Part shown: positions 21,377-27,870 of the stretch, piece after piece
How the letters are laid out: every line of letters starts with the position of its first letter
How positions within the stretch are numbered: position 1 is the first letter of the stretch
Origin: Armatimonadota bacterium
Lineage (GTDB): Bacteria > Armatimonadota > UBA5829 > DSUL01
Reading direction: 5' to 3'
Assembly (NCBI GenBank): GCA_020846715.1
Contig: JADLDK010000061.1
Coordinates: 1-57,176 of the forward strand
Length of the DNA: 57,176 bases
Made by a program: the position numbers and the translations under genes
The notes under the pieces: generated by a model
Database searches by the model: none
Told to the model about the DNA's origin: nothing
What the model saw: only the letters and a program-made list of their open reading frames with translations

Positions 21377-21520
21377 TTACTTGCTGGCGCCGATCTTGAA
21401 CACCTTCGTGCCGCAAACAGAGCATGTCCCGGTCGTTGCCGGCTTTCCGTTCTTCATCGTCGTCTGCTGCGGATTCTTCACTTCGCGCTTTGCCTTGCAC
21501 TTAACGCAATAAGCTTCCAT
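21377..21520 (-). CDS. DUF5679 small zinc-ribbon protein
   Basis: A 47-residue protein starting MEAYCVKCKAKREVKNPQ, with pairs CVKC (residues 5-8) and CSVC (34-37), which together make a zinc ribbon. The middle TMKNGKPATTGTCSVCGT matches the DUF5679 family, found next to topoisomerase or ribosomal genes in several phyla; its function is unknown. The start is decided by a perfect AGGAGGTGA seven bases upstream, the best ribosome site in the window, which suggests high expression. It has its own promoter (21763-21792) with a leader of over 200 bases, and hairpins after the stop. It is easy to miss because of its length. Confidence 0.88.
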   Translation of the reverse strand: MEAYCVKCKAKREVKNPQQTTMKNGKPATTGTCSVCGTKVFKIGASK

Positions 21521-21762
21521 TTTTCAGTCACCTCCTGTTTGAGCAACAAAGCTCTGGTCAATTCTGCAACCCGAACGGTGCGCATAAAACTGTCTGAGTC
21601 ACACGGTCAGGCTGAGATACGGCGCGGGCGGTCGCCCGCTTATCTGTTGAGTTCAGCGCAACTGCTGGAACTCCTCCGTTCGCAACCTCCGCCGATAGCT
21701 TTCTCTAGAAATAAAAGCCGCGCCGGAAAACGCGATGGAGGTTCCACGCACGCTGTTCGAGC

Positions 21763-21792
21763 ATTTTAGTAATCCGGAATTCCGCTTGTCAA
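21763..21792 (-). promoter_or_regulatory. Near-consensus sigma-70 promoter for the DUF5679 gene
   Basis: Minus strand: TTGACA (21792-21787), an 18-base spacer, then TAAAAT (21768-21763). Transcription should begin near 21756 and give a leader of about 235 bases before the ATG at 21520. The leader contains a GCGGGC/GCCCGC hairpin near 21625-21640. Confidence 0.7.
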
Positions 21793-21814
21793 GCTCAAAG
21801 TGAGATATTTTGTG

Positions 21815-21966
21815 CTCAAATCGCGACTTTGGGACATTTGAGAGTCTTTGGGCACAACTTCAGGGAAAAGAACAGAAAACAGTCAGTCGTAAACAGGGGA
21901 AGATAAGGGAGTGCGGGAACACAGCGAATGGACCAGACGTTGATAACACTAGACTCATATTGTCTA
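21815..21966 (+). promoter_or_regulatory. Repeats in the clpB upstream region
   Basis: This stretch holds CTCAAAT (21815-21821) inverted with ATTTGAG (21836-21842), and GCTCAAA also occurs just upstream at about 21792-21799. Nearer the gene is TTGATA (21940-21945), a possible -35, followed by the dyad TAGAC (21950-21954) and GTCTA (21962-21966). None matches the CIRCE or HAIR heat-shock operators. I infer control of clpB but cannot name a regulator. Confidence 0.35.
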
Positions 21967-22059
21967 CAGCTATATGACTAAGTTAAGCTGCAAAATAGAA
22001 GTAGAATGGGTCGGTGCGGGGCGCGTCTCAACCCGGCGCTCAACCACTGGAGGAAGTCT

Positions 22060-24663
22060 ATGAGGATCGATAAGTTCACCCTGAAAGCTCAGGAGGCGCT
22101 GGCCGAAGCGCAGTCTCTGGCCGGCGAGCTGGGGAATCCGCGAATTGAGCCGGAGCACCTGCTTGTAGGGCTGGCAGAGCAGGAGGGGGGCGTCGCGCCT
22201 GCGATCGTCAACAAGATTGGCGCTCGCCTGGATCAGATTATCGCCGAAGCAAATCAGGAAATCAGCCGCTTCCCCAAAGTCTCAGGAGCAGTGCAATCGC
22301 AGGTCTCTCAAGGGCTGGCCGCCGTAATGGAAAAGGCCGACAAAGACGCGGATGCGATGCGGGATGAGTACGTCAGCACGGAGCATCTGCTGCTGGCGCT
22401 GGCGGACGACACAAAGAACGCCGCCGGAAGGATCCTTCGTCAGCACGGATTGACGCGCGATGCCATTCTTAAGGCTTTGACGGATGTCAGGGGCTCCCAG
22501 AGAGTGACAGATCAGAACCCGGAAGAGAAGTATCAGGCGCTGGAGCGCTACGGACGCGACCTGACGCAGTCCGCCAGGCAGGGCAAGCTGGACCCAGTTA
22601 TTGGCCGCGATGAAGAGATACGGCGCGTGGTCCAGGTTCTCAGCCGAAGAACCAAGAACAATCCGGTTTTGATTGGAGAGCCTGGCGTCGGAAAGACGGC
22701 GATTGTCGAAGGCCTGGCGCAGCGGGTGGTGGCTGGTGACGTCCCTGAAGGGCTGAAGAACAAGCGGGTTGTGGCGCTTGATATGGGGGCGCTGATTGCG
22801 GGAGCGAAGTATCGCGGGGAGTTTGAAGATCGCCTGAAGGCGGTGCTGAAGGAGATCAGCGAGGCTCAGGGCGAGGTCATTCTGTTCATTGATGAGATGC
22901 ACACGATTGTGGGCGCGGGAGCGGCAGAAGGCGCTGTGGACGCCTCCAACCTGCTGAAGCCGATGCTGGCGCGCGGTGAGCTTCGATGCGTTGGCGCCAC
23001 GACGCTGGATGAATACCGGAAGTATGTGGAGAAGGACGCGGCGCTTGAGCGCAGATTCCAGCCTGTGTACGTCGGTGAGCCGTCGGTGGATGATACGATT
23101 GCGATTTTGCGCGGATTGAAGGAGCGCTACGAGGTTCATCACGGCGTCCGGATTCAGGACTCCGCGCTGGTGGCGGCGGCAGTGCTTTCCCACAGGTACA
23201 TTGCGGACCGGTTTCTGCCGGACAAGGCGATTGACCTTGTGGATGAAGCGGCGTCCCGCCTGCGCATCGAGATTGACAGCATGCCCCAGGAGATTGACGT
23301 GGTGGAGCGCAGGATGCGCCAGCTTGAGATTGAGCGGGAGGCGCTGCGCAAGGAGACTGACAAGGCGTCCAAAGAGCGCCTTGCAAGGTTGGACGAAGAG
23401 TTGGCCGCTCTACAGGAGCAGTCAAGCGCCATGAAGGCGCACTGGCATTCGGAGAAGGAAGCGATCGGCTCTATCCGCCAGACAAAACAGGACATTGAAA
23501 ATGCAAAGACAGAAGAGCAGGCTGCAGAGAGAGCGGGAGACCTCGGCAAGGCCGCACAGATACGCTACGGCCGGATGCTGGAGCTTCAGAAGACGCTTGA
23601 AGAGCAGAACGCGCGGCTTGCGGATCTTCAGTCGTCGCAAAAAATGCTGAAGGAAGAGGTGGATGAGGAAGACATCGCTGAGGTCGTCAGCAAGTGGACC
23701 GGCATTCCGGTCAGCAAGCTGATTGAGGGCGAAGTTGAAAAGCTCATTCACATGGAGAGCCGGCTGCGCGAGCGGGTCATCGGCCAGGAGGACGCCCTGG
23801 AAGCGGTCTCCAACGCCGTGCGGCGCGCAAGAGCCGGCCTCCAGGACCCGAACCGCCCAATTGGCAGCTTCATGTTCCTCGGGCCGACCGGAGTCGGAAA
23901 GACAGAGCTGGCGCGGGCGCTGGCGGAGTTTCTGTTCGATGACGAGCGGGCAATGACGCGTATTGACATGTCCGAGTTCATGGAGAAGCACTCCGTCGCC
24001 AGGCTGATCGGAGCGCCTCCGGGATATGTGGGCTATGAAGAGGGCGGCTACCTCACAGAGGCTGTCCGGCGGCGCCCGTACAGCGTGGTCCTGTTCGATG
24101 AGATCGAGAAAGCTCACCCGGACGTCTTCAACGTGCTGCTTCAGATACTGGATGACGGGCGGCTGACAGACGGTCAGGGCCGCACGGTGGACTTCAAGAA
24201 TACGGTCATCATTATGACCAGTAATCTCGGAAGCGCCTATCTGGGCGACCCGACAGTCGACCGCGAAGAAGCGGTACAAAACGTGATGCTGGCTTTGCGA
24301 GAGCATTTCCGTCCCGAATTTCTGAACAGGGTGGATGAGATTGTCGTTTTCAACACCCTGAGCGCCGAGCACATCAAGCGCATTGTTGAGATACAACTCA
24401 GACATCTGGAGACACTGCTGGAGGGGCGCGGCTTGAAGATTGAACTGACGGACGCAGCGAAACTGGAGCTGGCCAGGGAGGGCTTTGACCCGGCCTATGG
24501 AGCGCGACCGCTCAAGCGTGTCATTCAGAGGTCAATTCAAAATCCTCTTGCGCTGCGAGTGCTGCAGGGTGAGTTTGGCGACGGTGACACTGTGAGAGTA
24601 GATGTGAGTGAAAGCGGTGAGTTCACGTTCGAACGGGTCGTGACGGCTGATGTTGTAGAGTAA
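22060..24663 (+). CDS. clpB: ATP-dependent chaperone ClpB
   Basis: An 867-residue hexameric disaggregase that works with DnaK to rescue aggregated proteins. The N-terminal Clp repeat domain covers about 1-145. The first AAA+ module has Walker [14 protein letters not shown] (about residue 206) and Walker [12 protein letters not shown] middle coiled-coil domain of about 400-530 separates ClpB from ClpA/C. The second AAA+ module has [13 protein letters not shown] (about 607) and [14 protein letters not shown], and the C-terminus is family-typical. The start at 22060 has GGAGGAAG at good spacing; the upstream 18 codons are unconserved. Transcription ends at the terminator at 24690. It is a likely stress-induced single gene. 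Confidence 0.97.
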   Translation: MRIDKFTLKAQEALAEAQSLAGELGNPRIEPEHLLVGLAEQEGGVAPAIVNKIGARLDQIIAEANQEISRFPKVSGAVQSQVSQGLAAVMEKADKDADAMRDEYVSTEHLLLALADDTKNAAGRILRQHGLTRDAILKALTDVRGSQRVTDQNPEEKYQALERYGRDLTQSARQGKLDPVIGRDEEIRRVVQVLSRRTKNNPVLIGEPGVGKTAIVEGLAQRVVAGDVPEGLKNKRVVALDMGALIAGAKYRGEFEDRLKAVLKEISEAQGEVILFIDEMHTIVGAGAAEGAVDASNLLKPMLARGELRCVGATTLDEYRKYVEKDAALERRFQPVYVGEPSVDDTIAILRGLKERYEVHHGVRIQDSALVAAAVLSHRYIADRFLPDKAIDLVDEAASRLRIEIDSMPQEIDVVERRMRQLEIEREALRKETDKASKERLARLDEELAALQEQSSAMKAHWHSEKEAIGSIRQTKQDIENAKTEEQAAERAGDLGKAAQIRYGRMLELQKTLEEQNARLADLQSSQKMLKEEVDEEDIAEVVSKWTGIPVSKLIEGEVEKLIHMESRLRERVIGQEDALEAVSNAVRRARAGLQDPNRPIGSFMFLGPTGVGKTELARALAEFLFDDERAMTRIDMSEFMEKHSVARLIGAPPGYVGYEEGGYLTEAVRRRPYSVVLFDEIEKAHPDVFNVLLQILDDGRLTDGQGRTVDFKNTVIIMTSNLGSAYLGDPTVDREEAVQNVMLALREHFRPEFLNRVDEIVVFNTLSAEHIKRIVEIQLRHLETLLEGRGLKIELTDAAKLELAREGFDPAYGARPLKRVIQRSIQNPLALRVLQGEFGDGDTVRVDVSESGEFTFERVVTADVVE

Positions 24664-24689
24664 TTCCGCACGAGCGTCTGCGACGACGA

Positions 24690-24720
24690 GAGCCTCGGGA
24701 ATACTTCTCGAGGCTCTTTT
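24690..24720 (+). terminator. Rho-independent terminator of clpB
   Basis: GAGCCTCG (24690-24697) pairs with CGAGGCTC (24709-24716) over an 11-base loop and is followed by TTTT, 26 bases after the stop codon. Confidence 0.88.
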
Positions 24721-24728
24721 GTTATAAT
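24720..24728 (+). promoter_or_regulatory. Extended -10 promoter overlapping the clpB terminator
   Basis: TGTTATAAT fits the extended -10 form (TG, one base, TATAAT). It begins in the T-run of the clpB terminator and ends 11 bases before the ATG at 24740, so the transcript would have almost no leader if that ATG is used. No -35 box is obvious. Confidence 0.55.
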
Positions 24729-24739
24729 GGTCTTCGCTA

Positions 24740-25159
24740 ATGGAAGGTGGTAACGAGACGGAAAGAATGACAGATGAACAGGAGCGCTACCAGCGCGGCC
24801 TGGCCAGACTCAACGAAATCCACAAGGGCATCGGGCAGAAGGTGATGGAGCGGCTTCGAGAAGTGTGTCCGGACTTTGAGCGTCTCACCACAGAGTTCGC
24901 CTATGGCGATATCTACACGCGCCCTGGCCTTGACCTGCATACACGACAGTTGACGACGATCGCCGCCCTGACCGTGCTTGGCAACGGCGAGCGTCAACTG
25001 AAGGCGCACATCAACGGCGCGTTGAATGTTGGCGTTACTCAGCAGCAGATTGTAGAGGTGATCATTCAGATGGCGCTCTACGGTGGATTTCAGTGCGCTC
25101 AAAATGCGCTGTTCGCTGCTGTTGAAGTGTTTGAAGGGTACGTTAAGACTCAAACCTGA
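24740..25159 (+). CDS. Carboxymuconolactone decarboxylase-family protein
   Basis: A 139-residue all-helical protein of the CMD/AhpD superfamily. The conserved stretch TRQLTTIAALTVLGNGERQL is followed by HINGALNVGVTQQQIVEVII and QMALYGGFQCAQNAL, as in 4-carboxymuconolactone decarboxylase. The CxxC pair of AhpD peroxidases is absent, so a decarboxylase-like or unknown activity is more likely than peroxide reduction. An in-frame ATG at 24767 is an alternative start. No aromatic-degradation genes are nearby, so a catabolic role is not supported by context. It ends convergent with the DUF4349 gene, overlapping it by 10 bases. Confidence 0.88.
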   Translation: MEGGNETERMTDEQERYQRGLARLNEIHKGIGQKVMERLREVCPDFERLTTEFAYGDIYTRPGLDLHTRQLTTIAALTVLGNGERQLKAHINGALNVGVTQQQIVEVIIQMALYGGFQCAQNALFAAVEVFEGYVKTQT

Positions 25160-26040
25160 GCAGCAGCGCCCCGTCGCGAGCGCCAGGCTCCGCGAACTCC
25201 AAGCGCCGCCCCGCCCCAGAGCGGACTGAACACCGCTAGCCAGATTCCTGCTGTCACAAGCTTGTGGACAACCAGACCAAGCGCGTGAACTGCATTTGCG
25301 GCCGGCGAAGCGAAATTCCAGGACACCGGCCATCCTGGCCTTACGGGCGTTGAGGTGGCATAGAACGACACGTTAATCGTCGCTAGAGAAATCTGGTTTT
25401 GCAGATACTTTATTCTGCCGGTGACGGCTTCGATCTCACCTCGCACACGAGAGAGCTCCCGTTCAACGGCCAGGATATCCGTTACCTTTCGAGCCTGGTG
25501 AAGGACTCTCAGAAAAGCCTCCTCTTCGTGGCTCAGGTTGCGGAGCCGTGACTGAATGTCCACGTATTCCTCGGTCACATCCTCGCATCGCTCATCTTTG
25601 CTGACGATCTTGCCCAGTCGTCCAATCCCCTCAAGAATACGTCCGTACGCCTTGACAGGCGCCCGCACTGTTATGCGGCCGCTTCCTTTGCTGCTGTGGC
25701 GAGATTCACTGGACTCACTTATATATCCGCCCGCCTGTCTCACCGCAGAAGTCATCTCTTCAATCGCCTGCGGCACATTTCTTACTTTGACGGTCAGGTC
25801 GGCTGTGCTGATGACCATTCGCTGCGCCGGAGATGGCCACAGCCGGTACCAGTGCATAGCCTCTGCCTGAGTGAGCGCCTCGGCAGGGCGATCCACGACG
25901 GCAGTGCGCCTCGATGCTACACTCATTGGCGGCTCGGGGGCATGCCTCTCTGGCTGCTTGTCAACCCGCAATAGCATTGCCGCTCCCAAGGCCACCACAA
26001 CCAGAGCGGCTGCGGAGTGCTTCATCCATCGACTAGTCAT
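25150..26040 (-). CDS. DUF4349 membrane-anchored protein
   Basis: A 296-residue protein. A short cytoplasmic start is followed by an N-terminal membrane helix (about residues 8-24) and a Pro-rich linker. The DUF4349 domain starts at about 75 (MVISTADLTVKVRNVPQAIE) and holds a coiled-coil part (LSRVRGEIEAVTGRIKYLQN). A C-terminal hydrophobic segment (about 255-285) and a basic tail follow. The family occurs in Gram-positive and other envelopes and has no known function, though some members are named as putative lipoproteins or anti-sigma-like proteins. The ATG at 26040 is chosen because AGGAGGAT precedes it; 33 further codons upstream are open but unsupported. It overlaps the tail of the previous convergent gene. 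Confidence 0.85.
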   Translation of the reverse strand: MTSRWMKHSAAALVVVALGAAMLLRVDKQPERHAPEPPMSVASRRTAVVDRPAEALTQAEAMHWYRLWPSPAQRMVISTADLTVKVRNVPQAIEEMTSAVRQAGGYISESSESRHSSKGSGRITVRAPVKAYGRILEGIGRLGKIVSKDERCEDVTEEYVDIQSRLRNLSHEEEAFLRVLHQARKVTDILAVERELSRVRGEIEAVTGRIKYLQNQISLATINVSFYATSTPVRPGWPVSWNFASPAANAVHALGLVVHKLVTAGIWLAVFSPLWGGAALGVRGAWRSRRGAAAQV

Positions 26041-26170
26041 TGCTGATCCTCCTGTTTTCCCACTTCCCCTTGTGGTATAGAGACCTGATCTGCCCGCTTG
26101 CTTCAAGGCATCGGTGAGAGGCAGGGCGCGAGCGCGCATGCGCAGAACTGATTGGAGAGGAGCTCAGGCC

Positions 26171-27247
26171 ATGCCAACCGATACGGTAACCAGTAAGCAA
26201 CGAGTTGTAGCAGCGGTTGAAAGAACCCCGGCGGACCGCGCCCCGATTCAGATTTATGTCACTCCGGAGATAGACCGGGCCCTGCAGGAGTACTTCGCCC
26301 CCAGGAGCTACATTGACGCCCTCGAGGTGGACATGCGCACCGTTAGTCCGGCGTCGCGCAGAGCAAACCGGCAGGCGGAGCCGGGAAGTCACATCGCCTG
26401 GTACGATGAGTGGGGGACAGGGTACGCTCTTGTTGCAAACAACGCCGGTGGAGAGTATCCGGAAGCAGTGGATCTGGCGCTGGCGCGCGTGGAGACAATG
26501 GACGATGCCGAGAAGTACGCGTGGCCTGATCCGGACGACTGGGACTACTCGGTCATCCCGCAGCAGATCGAAGGTGTGAAGGACTACGCGGTGTGTCTGG
26601 GGCACGCGGGGATTCCCGATATTATCAACGGGGTCGGGCGCGGGCGAGGCATGGAGCAGGTGCTGGTGGACATCGCGACCGAGGATGAGGTTGGCATCGC
26701 TATCATTGACCGGCGCGTGGACTTCTTCTACGAATGGTGCAGGCGCAGCCTGGAGGCCGGAGCGGGTAAGATTGATATTCTCTGCATTGGCGAGGACATC
26801 GGTACACAGAAAGGACCAACCATGAGCCCGGAGATGTTTGACAAGTTTTTCCGCCCGCGCCTGGAGAAGTTCATCAGTCTGGCTCACGACTACGGCGCGC
26901 TTGCAATGATGCATTCCTGCGGCTCAACGCGGCTCCTGCAACCCCGGCTGATTGATATGGGCCTGGACATTCTGGATGCTGTGCAGCCGGAGCCTGTGGG
27001 AATGGATCCGGAAGAGGTCAAGGCGGCCAGTGGAGAGCATCTGACGTTTTGCGGGATGATCAGCACCCAGCAGACGCTGCCGCATGGAAGCGTGGATGAC
27101 TGCCGCCGCGAGGCGCGGCACAGACTCGACGTGATTGGCCGGGACGGCGGCTACATTTTCGCGCCTGCGCACTGCATTCAGCCAGACACGCCCCTTGCAA
27201 ACGTCCTCGCGATCTACGAAGAGGCGACTGGCAAACACCTCCTGTGA
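26171..27247 (+). CDS. Uroporphyrinogen decarboxylase-like (URO-D/corrinoid methyltransferase type) protein
   Basis: A 358-residue protein of the UroD superfamily. Features: MHSCGSTRLL (about residue 246), TFCGMIS (about 293) and APAHCIQPDTP (about 334) give the His and Cys residues that bind zinc in MtaA/MtbA-like and other cobalamin-dependent methyltransferases. True heme-pathway UroD lacks this set and is usually linked to hem genes, none of which are here. Armatimonadota and related phyla carry many such paralogues, often with sugar genes. The reaction is probably demethylation or transfer to a corrinoid, but the substrate is unknown. Start 26171 has GAGGAG nine bases before; the 19-codon extension is basic and not conserved. 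Confidence 0.82.
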   Translation: MPTDTVTSKQRVVAAVERTPADRAPIQIYVTPEIDRALQEYFAPRSYIDALEVDMRTVSPASRRANRQAEPGSHIAWYDEWGTGYALVANNAGGEYPEAVDLALARVETMDDAEKYAWPDPDDWDYSVIPQQIEGVKDYAVCLGHAGIPDIINGVGRGRGMEQVLVDIATEDEVGIAIIDRRVDFFYEWCRRSLEAGAGKIDILCIGEDIGTQKGPTMSPEMFDKFFRPRLEKFISLAHDYGALAMMHSCGSTRLLQPRLIDMGLDILDAVQPEPVGMDPEEVKAASGEHLTFCGMISTQQTLPHGSVDDCRREARHRLDVIGRDGGYIFAPAHCIQPDTPLANVLAIYEEATGKHLL

Positions 27248-27355
27248 ACAAGAATTCCAGGACAGTTTGCATATCTGCTGTTCAGGCTCCAATATCGCCC
27301 TTTCAAACCGCCCTGGGGACGACCTGGAAGCGCTAGTCGAAGTGCTGCAAAATGA

Positions 27356-27384
27356 TTGATAAAGCCGACTGTACGTGGTAACAT
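27356..27384 (+). promoter_or_regulatory. Sigma-70 promoter upstream of the 6S RNA candidate
   Basis: TTGATA (27356-27361), a 17-base spacer, TAACAT (27379-27384). It is followed by a perfect hairpin CATCAGG/CCTGATG (27404-27424, loop of 7), which may belong to the RNA's 5' part or be a separate element. The stretch from 27248 to 27450 shows no gene. Confidence 0.5.
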
Positions 27385-27449
27385 GGAACTGGTCCGAAGA
27401 GCGCATCAGGAACAGTGCCTGATGAGTTCCAGGGTTATCGTTTTGATAC

Positions 27450-27600
27450 GAGAAAACCGCCCTGCGGTATACGTGTTAAGTCCGACGGGTTTTGAGCCGA
27501 CAACCTAGCATTCTAGGAGCCCACGTGACTCGGTGGCGTGGAGACCACCCTCTTAATCGGGGAAGTGGTGGCACAGAACGCCGACTCCGGGGCCCCTCCA
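27450..27600 (+). ncRNA. ssrS: Probable 6S RNA
   Basis: The stretch can fold into the rod shape of 6S RNA, which mimics an open promoter and binds sigma-70 RNA polymerase. Landmarks in order are CCCTGCGG near the 5' side (27460-27467), GAGCCGACA (27494-27502) and a CCTAG/CTAGG hairpin (27504-27517). Then comes a paired arm, GGCGT with ACGCC enclosing CCACC with GGTGG around 27535-27583, and a GACTCCGGGGCCCC end. The landmarks resemble 6S RNAs of delta-proteobacteria and relatives as I remember them. Exact ends are uncertain: a promoter at 27356 could start it near 27391. A CCCTCC/GGAGGG hairpin (27594-27612) with internal T-run closes the unit. tRNA-Glu follows. Confidence 0.62.
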
Positions 27601-27675
27601 TTTTTTGGAGGGTTCTAAAACTCGAGGACTCACGGTACAGGCGGGGCGCGTTTTTGTACTGGTCACGCGCGGATG

Positions 27676-27705
27676 TTGTCAACTGCTCTGTAGTGCGGTT
27701 ACAAT
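27676..27705 (+). promoter_or_regulatory. Promoter of tRNA-Glu
   Basis: TTGTCA (27676-27681), an 18-base spacer, TACAAT (27700-27705), ending 17 bases before the tRNA. Transcription probably starts near 27712. Confidence 0.7.
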
Positions 27706-27722
27706 AGGGCGCGCGGCATTTC

Positions 27723-27798
27723 GCCCCCGTGGTGTAGCGGTTAACATGCCTGGTTCTCAGCCAGGAGATCGAGGGTTCGATTCCCTTCGGGGGTACCA
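27723..27798 (+). tRNA. tRNA-Glu (CTC)
   Basis: A 76-base tRNA with acceptor strands GCCCCCG and CGGGGGT, the anticodon loop TTCTCAG in a CCTGG/CCAGG stem (anticodon CTC), and T-loop GGTTCGATTCC. The CCA end is encoded (27796-27798), unlike the four tRNAs at 46725-47364. It has its own promoter and follows the 6S RNA candidate. Confidence 0.95.
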
Positions 27799-27858
27799 CA
27801 TTCCTTCCTCCTCATCCCGCGCCAACCCTCAGCGCTATCCTTATGCCGTGCAGTACGC

Positions 27859-27864
27859 TATAAT
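27859..27864 (+). promoter_or_regulatory. TATAAT box six bases before the WbsX gene start
   Basis: A perfect TATAAT ends at 27864 and the ATG is at 27871, so transcription would begin at or beside the start codon. No ribosome site is visible, which fits a leaderless mRNA. No clear -35 is seen. Confidence 0.5.
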
Positions 27865-27870
27865 CGCGGC

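Noticed and set aside
21900..22000. CIRCE or HAIR heat-shock operators before clpB
   Set aside because: Neither TTAGCACTC-N9-GAGTGCTAA nor CTTGAGT-N7-ACTCAAG is present.
22282..24405. Two long minus-strand frames (303 and 327 codons) inside clpB
   Set aside because: Antisense to the conserved ClpB frame, low-complexity composition, no family resemblance.
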